Positions 51,879-61,461 of a stretch of 64,000 nucleotides of DNA are shown piece by piece. Origin of the DNA: Komagataella phaffii GS115 (Eukaryota > Ascomycota > Pichiomycetes > Pichiales > Pichiaceae); contig NC_012965.1 of the NCBI RefSeq assembly GCF_000027005.1, positions 1,227,001-1,291,000 on the forward strand, read 5' to 3'. The notes below the pieces were generated by a model, which worked only from the letters and a program-made list of their open reading frames with translations, ran no database searches and was not told where the DNA came from. How positions within the stretch are numbered: the first letter of the stretch is position 1; the number at the start of each line of letters is the position of its first letter. The position numbers and the translations under genes were made by a program.

Positions 51879-54800
51879 TCAATTAGAATACTCATCAATG
51901 ACACTCGTTGGGTCTAATGACTGGCCTTCTAGAGTAGGAACGTACTCAATGTCAAGACCAAATGCTTTTGGCCCTCCTACTTCTAGTGCCTCTTTACATT
52001 TTGTCCAAGAAGTACTAGGCCTAAGTAAGAGAACAAAACAGTGTAATCCATATCTGTAATCAGGAGTACCAATAGCTTCACCCGATTCAGCATCTATGAC
52101 AGAGATAAGGTCAGGAACAGATGCAATGACCTCATTTTCTGGAGTGTCCTCGTACTTGATATAAAGATTCTCATTCTGGAACGGAATCAAAATTCTTCTT
52201 CCTATGTCGTGTGGTTCTTCAGATTGAATTATCAACTCTCCAAAAACAAATCCTTTATGAAGTTTCTTCTCTATACCAACAATCTTCCCGTAGCACAACA
52301 ACTTGCCGGAGTTATCTCCAATGGAGTCGCATATGTATTTGGGCAATTGTGAAGGGTTGTGATCTTGCTTACTTAAACACACACCTCTACCGATCCTCCA
52401 TGCTAAAGATAGGGAATTGGGAATAGTGACATGTTGTAGATCATGGTAGTTCATGGGACTACATGCCAAACCAACATAGCTTCCCATTTCACTTAATGCA
52501 CTTCTTATAATATTCTCAGCGTGATGGTCTGACCTGACTTTCGATAAGTAGACATTGTTACCATTTCCATCACTGATACAGGAAGGGCTAAAGAAGGGAT
52601 TATTCTCGGACCCCTCACTCTTGAACTGTTTCAAGGCCACTGGAGATACTTGCCAAATAAGTGGATATGCTCTTCCCATAAGATCAGCATCAATGACCCT
52701 CAAATTGTATTCTGGAAGGCCTCCTAGAAGTAACCCCTGAAGACCGTTGGCCCCTCCTATTTCTAAAGATAAAATTGTACTGGGTTTCATATTTGAATGC
52801 TTCTGTAATGTTTTAAACGCATCTAGTACTTCATATCCCTGTAGTTGTTCTGTGGTGACTGTAGGCGATCCACAGGCAGCTACAGGAACTGTTTTTATGT
52901 CCTCCAGTCTATCCACAAACCTAGGGACATCCTTGATATCAATTATCTTCATCACATGACCGCTTTTAACCATTTCTTTAGCCTGTAAGGCTTTGGTATA
53001 AGGATCCCCTCCTCCTCCACATCCAAGAATATAGGTTCCAATCCGAATAAACTCCAGGTCCATCTCGCTCACTAGCCATTCCCTGTCTCTTACGTTTGGT
53101 CTATAAGTGCGGATATCTATATCCATCGGGAGATCATCGGACGTATTCAATTTCGACTCTTTAAGGAATGATCTATCCCTCTGTTCAATCACTAAGTCAG
53201 TATCTAAAAGATTGTTTGGTATTGACCCGGAGGGCGAAGTAGTGGCAGAATAGTCAACATCTCCAATAACCTTGACCTCAATATGAAATAAGTTGCTCAC
53301 ATATGGAATGGCTTCATTAACGACGTTGACAATAGAAACAGTTTCTCTAATAGCTCCTTTTTCAACTATGTCATCAATGGCCTTTTGTTTTACCTCGTTG
53401 AGTTTGTCTTTCTTTGCTGCGGCGTCCAGCCCGTTTATGGACGCCATTTCAACGACAGTGGATGAGATTTTTCCTATAGCAGCACCAATTGCGTTAGCAA
53501 CACCATAGTAAGGCGGCTTGATTATCTCTGAACAACCATCTAGCTGAATATCGTCGGGAACAATAAATGAACCCCCTCCTACCAGTAATATTTTGATCGG
53601 GTCAGGAGACACTTTCATTTTATCAATAACTTTTTCCAACTGGCTTTTCAACAAAGACGCATATGATGAAGAAATTTGGGTCGATTTTAAAGTGTCATTT
53701 ACCTTTGAAATATCGGCCTGAACGACTATTGGATTGGTAGATTTCTTTATTGTGGATTCATTCATATTTGCTAACGTGAAATCAGTTGTCGTATACGTGT
53801 CACCTCCAAAAACTATAGCCTTCTCCGTAATCTGACTACCGACCGATTCGGGACCAATGGATTTTATCTTGCTTGGGTTCTCTCTGTCAATAGATATGAT
53901 TGAACCTCCACCAAGCCCAATACTTTGAATTTCGGGCATGGAAAGCTGAGTACGAACCCCTCCAATGTAGGAATGAGATGACGTATGCTTTGGAAACCCG
54001 TCGGCAAGTAGCATTCCAACATCCGTTGTAGTTCCACCGACGTCCACTACAATGATAGGTTCGCCTCCAGAAACCACTCCATTGGCATTGCAAAGAAAAG
54101 ATGCACCTCTCATAGAATTAGTTGCACCTGATGCAAAAGTCTTTATGGGAATAGCTAACGCTTCTTCTAAGGTCAGTAGCGTCCCGTCGTTTTGAGTAAT
54201 TAATAGTGATGAATTGACCAGTCCCACTTTCGTTACTGCAAAATGAAAAGCTGAGAGAATCTGAAAAGCAAATTTCTTGATGGCAGCATTCAAAATGGTC
54301 AAGTTTTCTCTCTCTAAAAACCCCAAGCCCGAAAGAGAATGGGAAAGGATGATATCAAGATCCTTCCAATCGGGGAAGTTTCTTTCAATGATTTCCAAAA
54401 CTTTCACCTCATGGTCATTGATGACTGGGGAAAATGTTGCAACAACAGCAATGGACTTGATGCCTAATTTCTGGATTTTCAAGCAATGTTCGACAATTTC
54501 CTTCTCATTGACTTCGTCTACGGGTTGTTTGTCAATCATGTGACCTCCCTGACAGTAACCGAAGTAACCAAAGAGGACATTCTTCAATTGAGGTGGAAAA
54601 TCGGCCATAGTTGGAAGCTCTCTAGAATAAGGTCCACAGATTCTCAACACTGCTACCTTCTCGAGTTTGGTTGAATCTTGCTCCACAATTGCATTAATAA
54701 AATGTGTAGTACCAATTGTAACTAGTTTGATATCTTTTTTGTCTACTTCAGACGCATTTTGGAATAGTTGCTCAATTGTATTTTCTATCCCATGTGCCAC

Positions 54801-54932
54801 ATCCCTGGTAGTAGTCGATTTATTCCAAGAAACAACACTATCGATGTTGCTACTTAGGAACTTGGATGGATCCAACAATACAGCATCCGTGTTGGTCCCA
54901 CCAACATCAACACCCACGATATAGTCGGGCAT
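51879..54932 (-). CDS. Hydantoinase/oxoprolinase-type ATPase fused to a DUF917 domain
   Basis: From the first ATG (54930-54932; the TTG start 10 codons upstream is rejected) it has 1017 aa. The N-terminal part is a hydantoinase/oxoprolinase family ATPase fold: DYIVGVDVGGTNTDAVL (phosphate loop 1, residues 3-19) and VDVGGTTTDVGML (phosphate loop 2, about 300). The C-terminal part (from about 625; LGCGGGGDPYTKA) is the DUF917/S-methyl thiohydantoin desulfurase domain. This architecture differs from 5-oxoprolinase Oxp1, which has hydantoinase A plus B. The substrate is unknown; a hydantoin-like or cyclic imide compound is a family-based inference. Confidence 0.85.
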   Translation of the reverse strand: MPDYIVGVDVGGTNTDAVLLDPSKFLSSNIDSVVSWNKSTTTRDVAHGIENTIEQLFQNASEVDKKDIKLVTIGTTHFINAIVEQDSTKLEKVAVLRICGPYSRELPTMADFPPQLKNVLFGYFGYCQGGHMIDKQPVDEVNEKEIVEHCLKIQKLGIKSIAVVATFSPVINDHEVKVLEIIERNFPDWKDLDIILSHSLSGLGFLERENLTILNAAIKKFAFQILSAFHFAVTKVGLVNSSLLITQNDGTLLTLEEALAIPIKTFASGATNSMRGASFLCNANGVVSGGEPIIVVDVGGTTTDVGMLLADGFPKHTSSHSYIGGVRTQLSMPEIQSIGLGGGSIISIDRENPSKIKSIGPESVGSQITEKAIVFGGDTYTTTDFTLANMNESTIKKSTNPIVVQADISKVNDTLKSTQISSSYASLLKSQLEKVIDKMKVSPDPIKILLVGGGSFIVPDDIQLDGCSEIIKPPYYGVANAIGAAIGKISSTVVEMASINGLDAAAKKDKLNEVKQKAIDDIVEKGAIRETVSIVNVVNEAIPYVSNLFHIEVKVIGDVDYSATTSPSGSIPNNLLDTDLVIEQRDRSFLKESKLNTSDDLPMDIDIRTYRPNVRDREWLVSEMDLEFIRIGTYILGCGGGGDPYTKALQAKEMVKSGHVMKIIDIKDVPRFVDRLEDIKTVPVAACGSPTVTTEQLQGYEVLDAFKTLQKHSNMKPSTILSLEIGGANGLQGLLLGGLPEYNLRVIDADLMGRAYPLIWQVSPVALKQFKSEGSENNPFFSPSCISDGNGNNVYLSKVRSDHHAENIIRSALSEMGSYVGLACSPMNYHDLQHVTIPNSLSLAWRIGRGVCLSKQDHNPSQLPKYICDSIGDNSGKLLCYGKIVGIEKKLHKGFVFGELIIQSEEPHDIGRRILIPFQNENLYIKYEDTPENEVIASVPDLISVIDAESGEAIGTPDYRYGLHCFVLLLRPSTSWTKCKEALEVGGPKAFGLDIEYVPTLEGQSLDPTSVIDEYSN

Positions 54933-55473
54933 ATTCAAACTTAGGACTGGTGGATTGAGCAATTGGTATTCCTCGTCTCTTACTATAAGATCACTCCAGG
55001 CTTCTTGGATGGGTTACCGAGAGAAGAGTTCCAGGTTATATAGATCGTAACTAGGCACACGCTTGCGTTCAGCCTGACACCACACCCCTTGTCGCGGAAG
55101 TTTCCCCATAGGGAACTCTCCGTGTAATAATTTAGAGGAACTGTCCCAAGCGTTAAATGTAATGTAAGATGTACATGAAAGAGTGTTTTTCCTTGCTTAG
55201 CTTCACGATGTACACATCTGCTTGAGAAAAATCATAAAACGAGCCCACTTTGCTACCAGAAAACCATGTTCATCTTTGTGAGGCAAAGTCACTGACAATT
55301 TCACTTGACATTCCAAATGAGGAAATCGCCAACGCCCCCGTATTTTAACAATAAGACAAAATGTCAGCTATTTGACAGGTTTGACACATTGGAAAAGAAA
55401 AACGGAAGGTGCACGAAAAGTCTTACAAACACACTTGCAAAAAGAGGTACAGCAATTTCGACCACTTAATTTC
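54933..55473. promoter_or_regulatory. Divergent region between the hydantoinase-like gene and the Zn2Cys6 regulator
   Basis: The 541-bp region should carry both promoters. A short upstream reading frame, ATG TCA GCT ATT TGA, lies at 55361-55375, 98 bp ahead of the regulator start codon. No RNA gene is recognised. Confidence 0.45.
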
Positions 55474-58383
55474 ATGCCGAAACGTAATAAGACGAGCTAC
55501 TCGTGTGGGCCATGTAAGCGGTTGAAGACCAAGTGTGACCATGATATCCCGTGTGGCCGTTGTGTCAAGAATAACAGAGTGGAACAGTGTTTGGCGGACC
55601 CGCCTCGCATGTTCGACAAGTTCAAAGAATTAACGGCCCCCAACGCTGCATTCAAGCGTGTGCGGAAAACGGATCCGAGACCTTTACAACCCCACGATGC
55701 AGCCGTTTTCCAAGGGTCTGGCACAGTTGGGGGTGGTACAGCTATTGGCAACTTTGAAGTTCACAATACCATGATTACTCAGCCCGATAGAGGAGCCGAA
55801 CGGCAACACGAAAACAACAATAAGCCCGAAACTCTGATAGGCGTTCCGCATAACGGTGATGTCCCAAGGTATGAATATTCATCTCAAATGAACCATATCC
55901 GATCTTCCTCTCAACATTCATTGTCCAACCATCCTCCACTTCCGTTTCCCCCTGCGCCGCCTCAGAGTCGAATCCCTCAGTATGGCCATTACCCAAATCA
56001 AATTTCGGGCCCTGGCGCTGACTCTGGCCAGAGACCTCCTCCGATTTCAAACTATGTGGATGAATATAATACCTCACAAATCTCCCAACCTCCACCATTG
56101 CAACAACATAGTGCGCCGTCGGAAGTACCCTTTTTTGAACAGATAAAGGCCTTACCTTGGTACTATCACGAGGGACCTCCTGACAAGACATTTACTATCC
56201 TGAAGCTTCTCCGGCTTGAACTGGATACACTCGCAAACCATGAGGTGGAGATTGAGATGAAGACTAAAATTTTACAATTACTCCCAAGCTCTGAGGTTTG
56301 CCGGGCTTTGAAAGATTACTACTTGGAGTATGTTGATTATATCTACCATCCATTGCATCACCCAACCTTTAATAGGCAATTTGATGAATTCGTTCGTGTT
56401 AGAGAGTCTGCCGAATATGATAAGATGGACCTCTTGTGGTTGGTGGTACTGCTACAACTATTAGCACTTTCATTAATTCATCTGCCTCAACATTATCTGA
56501 AGAATCCCATATATCAAATATTTTCAAACCCTGAAACCATCAAGTTTACTTCCAGACTATGGGCAAGTATCTCCAAGCAATTGTTTACCTACGTGAGAGA
56601 TGATAATAATCCACGTTTGCTGGAACTGCAGTTCTTTTCGCTCTTGCAACTTTATTTGTACGCAACGAAGCAAAGTGACCATTTGGATTCATTTTTGGCG
56701 GCGGCCATCAGAACCGCCTTTGCCCTCAACCTTAATAAACCAAAAGTGGAATCCAAGACCCCCTTGGAAACAGAGATGAGAAGACGATTGTGGTGGGACA
56801 TTGCTGGCTGCGACACATTCCGAGCTCTCTGCACAGGTAGACCTCCTCTGATTCGTTCTTACAAGTCAAGAGTTCCTCTTCCAGCTAATGTAAATGACAA
56901 GGATGTTGGAGATGATTTCATTCAAGTCAGTGGTGTTGATATTCCTACTGATAACTCGTTCAATATTTACAGAGCCCAGATGATGAAAATCTTGAATGGT
57001 ATGTTTGAAATTAACCAGTTTAAAGCAGATTCAATTGAAGATCACGAGTTGAATGAAGATATACTAAGGGGCCTGATCGAGATGGATATTGAACTTTGTA
57101 CCTACGTTTCAAATTTACCGTGGTTTTTTAACTTGGACATGCACAGTAACCTTCCAGATTTCACACCAGAAGTTCTTAAGTTTCAATTTCACATGTTGCA
57201 CACATGTATATGCATTCATAGACTCAGATTCTTTCAAAATTATTTAGAAAGGGATATCCCCATAGCTTGGGAGGTATGCGTCTCAACCGCAAAGTGCATG
57301 TTTAACGTATACAAACGAATTCGTTCCCGATACAACTTTAACAACTCCATGCGCCCCGAGAAAGAGTTCAATCCACTGTTTTTGGCGCAACTTCATCAAT
57401 CATTTACGGGATCTGTTACTCAGGGAATGGTGTTGTTGATGATGATAAAGGATGGCATACATGACGATGAGACAGAAAAGCTTCTGTTTGACGATCTCAA
57501 TATGTTCTTGCAAGACTTGACTTTTTTGAATGAATCGGGGTTTATATTGAGACCCGATATTATTGAACAAAGTTTTACTGGTTTACGCATGCTAAGCTCC
57601 TTCTGTAGTAATTTGAAGCAGAGGACACTTCAACATTTACCCAAATCTTCCGCTGATAGGACCACAGATGATCCAAATACAAGTGACCGAATTGTTAATA
57701 ATTTGTCAGGCGTATTTGGTGGTAAGGAGAGTACAGAAAACTACTTGAAAAAGTGTTCAGTAGATTTCCTAGTCAATCCTCGTCAAAACTCCGCTGATAA
57801 GACAGCAAAGTTTCATTCCGAACATAAGAAGAATAATCTTGTGGTAAGCAACGATGTGACATTATATTTTGACTATGTCAACCAGTTTGGAACAATGATT
57901 TCCGATAAGTTGCCCATCGTAAATCAGTCCATTGAATTCCTGCGACAGAGAGAGAGACAACTGAAACTGGAGGAGGAATCGGAACAAAACCAAAAAGATC
58001 AAAGCATTAGCAACGCTAATAATGATACGCATATCAACGCCAGTGTCGATCCCAATGCCAATAAAAGCTCACCGGCCAACATTCACACAGACGTCAATGT
58101 CCATTCAAAACTGGCCTGCGATAGTGGAAGCCAAATTCCGGCAATGCAACCAGAGAAAGCATTTAATGTCAGAATGAAAGTTGACCAAGGGGATAACACT
58201 GCTCTTTTGGATCAAGGCCTAGAAGCCGACCCAGCTTCTCAAAGACCGGGTGTGTCTACGTTCAACTCGGTCAATATCAGTACATTTGGAGATCAACTGA
58301 CCTCTGCCTGGGAAGATCTGACTAATCAAGACTACTTTGTACAAGAGTGGAACAACATGTATCTCAACTTCCACAGAGGCTGA
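55474..58383 (+). CDS. Zn2Cys6 fungal transcription factor
   Basis: From the first in-frame ATG (55474) the protein has 969 aa; the open frame begins upstream at a TTG, which is rejected. The binuclear zinc cluster is residues 11-39, Cys11-X2-Cys14-X6-Cys21-X5-Cys27-X2-Cys30-X8-Cys39, within YSCGPCKRLKTKCDHDIPCG, almost at the N terminus. A Pro/Ser/His-rich region follows (about 150-240). The fungal-specific regulatory domain is at about 290-700; it contains RRLWWDIAGCDTFRALCTGR, a family hallmark. The Asn/Ser-rich C terminus could be the activation domain. The target pathway is unknown. Confidence 0.88.
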   Translation: MPKRNKTSYSCGPCKRLKTKCDHDIPCGRCVKNNRVEQCLADPPRMFDKFKELTAPNAAFKRVRKTDPRPLQPHDAAVFQGSGTVGGGTAIGNFEVHNTMITQPDRGAERQHENNNKPETLIGVPHNGDVPRYEYSSQMNHIRSSSQHSLSNHPPLPFPPAPPQSRIPQYGHYPNQISGPGADSGQRPPPISNYVDEYNTSQISQPPPLQQHSAPSEVPFFEQIKALPWYYHEGPPDKTFTILKLLRLELDTLANHEVEIEMKTKILQLLPSSEVCRALKDYYLEYVDYIYHPLHHPTFNRQFDEFVRVRESAEYDKMDLLWLVVLLQLLALSLIHLPQHYLKNPIYQIFSNPETIKFTSRLWASISKQLFTYVRDDNNPRLLELQFFSLLQLYLYATKQSDHLDSFLAAAIRTAFALNLNKPKVESKTPLETEMRRRLWWDIAGCDTFRALCTGRPPLIRSYKSRVPLPANVNDKDVGDDFIQVSGVDIPTDNSFNIYRAQMMKILNGMFEINQFKADSIEDHELNEDILRGLIEMDIELCTYVSNLPWFFNLDMHSNLPDFTPEVLKFQFHMLHTCICIHRLRFFQNYLERDIPIAWEVCVSTAKCMFNVYKRIRSRYNFNNSMRPEKEFNPLFLAQLHQSFTGSVTQGMVLLMMIKDGIHDDETEKLLFDDLNMFLQDLTFLNESGFILRPDIIEQSFTGLRMLSSFCSNLKQRTLQHLPKSSADRTTDDPNTSDRIVNNLSGVFGGKESTENYLKKCSVDFLVNPRQNSADKTAKFHSEHKKNNLVVSNDVTLYFDYVNQFGTMISDKLPIVNQSIEFLRQRERQLKLEEESEQNQKDQSISNANNDTHINASVDPNANKSSPANIHTDVNVHSKLACDSGSQIPAMQPEKAFNVRMKVDQGDNTALLDQGLEADPASQRPGVSTFNSVNISTFGDQLTSAWEDLTNQDYFVQEWNNMYLNFHRG

Positions 58384-58563
58384 ACACACTTAGATGAAAA
58401 AAGAAAAATAGAGGCAATTCCTTCCTGTTACAAAGGGGGATTAAATGAAGCTATTAATGATATAATAATATAATATTGTAGATCATGCCTATGCTAATTA
58501 CGTATGCAACTAGGTGTCAACTTTCCACTTAGCCGCTATGCAAATCTCCATCTCATGATGTTA

Positions 58564-58905
58564 TCAACTGAAAATCTTGCTGAGGTTGTCGTCCAACTCC
58601 TGGGTCGGAAACTGTTGGGGAGGATTTGGGATCTTAGCCCTCCACTGCTCCTGTCCATCAACGAGGATTACAAATGTAGGCCACCACACGACGTTGATAG
58701 ATGCCTGCATGGAGGAACCTGGTTCCTCGTAGCCATTTATTTTGTAAAACTTTGCATCAGGGTACTTTTGAGAGAGCTTTTCGTATAGCGGAGAAACAAC
58801 TTCACAGGGAGCACATATGGGAGAGTAAAAGTCCAGTACAACTACACCTTTCTGAGTTATGGCCTCGTTAAAATCGGGGAGAGAAAATATCTGAGTGACA
58901 GCCAT
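58564..58905 (-). CDS. Thioredoxin-like protein with atypical CAPC active site
   Basis: The 113-residue single-domain protein has a thioredoxin fold (VVVLDFYSPICAPCEVVSPL). The active site is Cys-Ala-Pro-Cys at about residues 31-34 instead of Cys-Gly-Pro-Cys, and the usual Trp before the first Cys is replaced by Ile (SPICAPC). The cis-Pro loop is present but reads VWWPTFVI. It ends in a short helix (TQELDDNLSKIF). It has no presequence, so it is probably cytosolic or nuclear. These changes should alter redox potential or substrate choice. The start is the ATG at 58903-58905; a TTG two codons upstream is rejected. Confidence 0.85.
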   Translation of the reverse strand: MAVTQIFSLPDFNEAITQKGVVVLDFYSPICAPCEVVSPLYEKLSQKYPDAKFYKINGYEEPGSSMQASINVVWWPTFVILVDGQEQWRAKIPNPPQQFPTQELDDNLSKIFS

Positions 58906-59648
58906 CGTCAATAAAAAGAAGAACGGCGGACGTTAAACCCCTAGGGAATCTTAGCTGCTGTTTTAGGGGTGGTTTCTATGGTTTATAATCGTCGTTTTAG
59001 TTTCCTCACCATGGTTCTTTTCGTAAATTTCTTATTTACTTTTTTCTTTCGTTTCAAATGCACACCATCGCACATTTCCCAAAGGGGAATATTCCGCAGA
59101 TTGTTCACATACAGGGATGAATAATAGTACTCACAGGCAACTAGCTCATCACAAGATACCAGATATCAGATTTGGGTTGAACATCATATGAGAACTACCA
59201 GGTGCCACGTAAATCAAAGAGTGTTCGTCTCAGCAGAATGTTAGGTAGCAACCAGTCAAATTTTTTGTGATAAACTTAAGTGGCTGAGCATATTGGATTT
59301 GACTCTATTATTGATCGGAGGCTTTTCGCATGAATATCCGACTGGCTCCGGGAATCGTCTTACATATCAATCTCTGTGCCACGATAATATTTCCTCGGCG
59401 TTTGGCAAACTGATTAGGTGATCGCACTTAGGGAATTATCATTTCCCTTGCTGTCTACGAAAAAGAATTCACCGTGTCATTTGAAGGGCTTGGTGAACTC
59501 TGTACAATACAAATTATTAGCGCAACACAATTTTCAGATGCAGTAATAATCATATGAACTTGTGTCAATAACTTCATGCATCGCTGCTTAAATCAGGACT
59601 GGTTTCAGAATCGTATGTTATCGTAGATATGAAAACAAAAATTCAAAG
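58906..59648. other. Intergenic region between the thioredoxin-like gene and tRNA-Ala
   Basis: About 740 bp contain the thioredoxin promoter. No coding frame or RNA gene is recognised. Confidence 0.4.
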
Positions 59649-59721
59649 TGGACGAGTTGGGAATCGAACCCAAGACCTCTCCCATGCTAAGGGAGCGCGC
59701 TACCAACTACGCCACACGCCC
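59649..59721 (-). tRNA. tRNA-Ala (anticodon AGC)
   Basis: The 73-nt minus-strand gene folds as a canonical cloverleaf: acceptor GGGCGTG with a matching 3' strand that contains CTCGTCC and the discriminator A, D arm GCGTAGTTGGTAGCGC, anticodon loop CTTAGCATG with AGC, and T arm with GGTTCGATTCC. It has no intron. It is nearly identical to the S. cerevisiae tRNA-Ala(AGC). Confidence 0.97.
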
Positions 59722-60125
59722 AAACTGTTATAAAGCTATGTTTGGACTATTATCAGCTGGCTTTTATGTATATCGACATGATTCAACTTGTAGTTTATAG
59801 TCTTGTCTATTCAGGTTAAAAATAATATACTGACCAATTAGCATTTATATTTTTGATTCCAATCAAATTACATCCGCTTTTCGTTTGATCTCTGTGAGAT
59901 CTATCAGATCTACATACAAAATAAGCAAAAAAAAATTACGTTCTCATTAATTCCTGTGATACTTCACACGAAACCGAACTGTTGGTCTCATTTAATCTTT
60001 AGTATTTGTCATAGTTTGACACTACTATCGTATATGTGGGTAGCAATTCAGTGCCATTACCCGGCTACATAGTGACACATACCTTTTCGTGCATCAGTGG
60101 AATATCTCTTTAGAGTTTATTTTTA
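59722..60125. other. Intergenic region between tRNA-Ala and SHE3
   Basis: The 404-bp region is AT-rich and should carry the SHE3 promoter. No gene or named site is recognised. Confidence 0.4.
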
Positions 60126-61313
60126 ATGAGTGATTTTGGAGACTCATTGAGGTCTCCTACAAAGTCTTCAGGGACTTCCAGAGTCATTGAGTCGCTCCAC
60201 CAACAGATCAATTCTTATTCACAGAGTTTAGAAGAGTCTAATCTGGAACTAAACGAATATAAAAGGAAATATAGCGCAGTGCAGAAACGACTGGACTCTG
60301 TCACCGATCAATTGGAAAACTCCAAGTATCAACAAGACACGGTGGCGTCCATGCTACGTAGAAAAGAACGTAAAATTGCTGATTTAGAACATGAATTTAC
60401 GGACGCAATGAATAGACTAGAAACTGCAGAGACCGAAATAGCAGATCTTAAGAAGCAATTGAATGACGTCAAACTGAAGGAAAGTCAAGAGAGAAATGAG
60501 TTAGAAAGGATAGCAACTGCGTATGAAACAATATCAGAGGGTCAGGAGTCTTATAGGAGACATTATGAGCGAGAGATTAACAGACTGAGAACCAGTTTTG
60601 ATCTATTCGTTCTTGACAACCAAAGAAGGTTGCAAGAAAATGTGGATTCTTTAGGAGGTACAAATGCCGATTTAGGAAAAGCATTCTCAGCTTTAAGGAC
60701 AAATACAAAGAAAGTAGAAATATTGACTTCAAGTAAAGATGAATCAATTAAGGAAACGCTAAGTGAACTAGCAAGTGAAGCAAAATGGCATGAAACACAG
60801 ATAATGAAGGTTTTGATTGAATGTGAGGACGTGTTCAGACGGTCAAAATTTGATCTCGCAAAGTTCCCGAATATTGCAGGCTACAAAAAAGAGCTTGAGG
60901 AGATTTTAGCGGCAGAAAGAACTGACACAAGAGACATTGGACATTCGAAAGTTGAGCATGAAAGAACCATAGTTGGAAGCATTCCAAATGATAAATTGGA
61001 CCAAAAAATGAATGAGAGGAAGAACAACATTAATAAGGAAAATAGAAAGGCTATAGATTCTGGTCAATACCAGGGTATTGACGTATTCAACCCAAGGATC
61101 GGAGAAGACACACCCTCTTTAAGCGTGGAGTCAACAACAGAGCTTTCAGAACCGAGTAGTTTCTCTTTCGAAAAACCAGACACGTCTTACGATAACGGAC
61201 ACTTAGATAATGGGCAAAATGGATCTGCAGATGCTTCCTCAAAGCGTAAACAGTCCGGAAGGAGACGACAGCGGAGAAGAAAACATTCCAGAAAAGTTTC
61301 ACAGAACGAATAA
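60126..61313 (+). CDS. SHE3: She3-like myosin-RNA adaptor protein
   Basis: The 395-residue protein has a long N-terminal coiled coil (about residues 20-240) and an Arg/Lys-rich C-terminal tail (KRKQSGRRRQRRRKHSRK). This is the layout of She3 (425 aa in S. cerevisiae), which links type V myosin Myo4 to She2-bound mRNA, including ASH1, for transport to the bud. The coiled coil should bind the myosin tail and the basic tail the RNA. The assignment rests on layout and on the N-terminal segment (VIESLHQQINSYSQSLEESN), so other adaptors are possible. It is followed in tandem by the DEAH helicase, 148 bp away. Confidence 0.8.
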   Translation: MSDFGDSLRSPTKSSGTSRVIESLHQQINSYSQSLEESNLELNEYKRKYSAVQKRLDSVTDQLENSKYQQDTVASMLRRKERKIADLEHEFTDAMNRLETAETEIADLKKQLNDVKLKESQERNELERIATAYETISEGQESYRRHYEREINRLRTSFDLFVLDNQRRLQENVDSLGGTNADLGKAFSALRTNTKKVEILTSSKDESIKETLSELASEAKWHETQIMKVLIECEDVFRRSKFDLAKFPNIAGYKKELEEILAAERTDTRDIGHSKVEHERTIVGSIPNDKLDQKMNERKNNINKENRKAIDSGQYQGIDVFNPRIGEDTPSLSVESTTELSEPSSFSFEKPDTSYDNGHLDNGQNGSADASSKRKQSGRRRQRRRKHSRKVSQNE

Positions 61314-61461
61314 TCGTTCTCCGAAGATTAAACTCTTTCTTTCCAACTTTTTTAAGCATTCTGAACCACAGCTGAATCGCGCTTATCTAGATTAGATGAA
61401 AAAAAAAAATCGTTTAAGATTATTGATAGTAGACTGCTTAGATAGATAGTACCCAGTTCAA

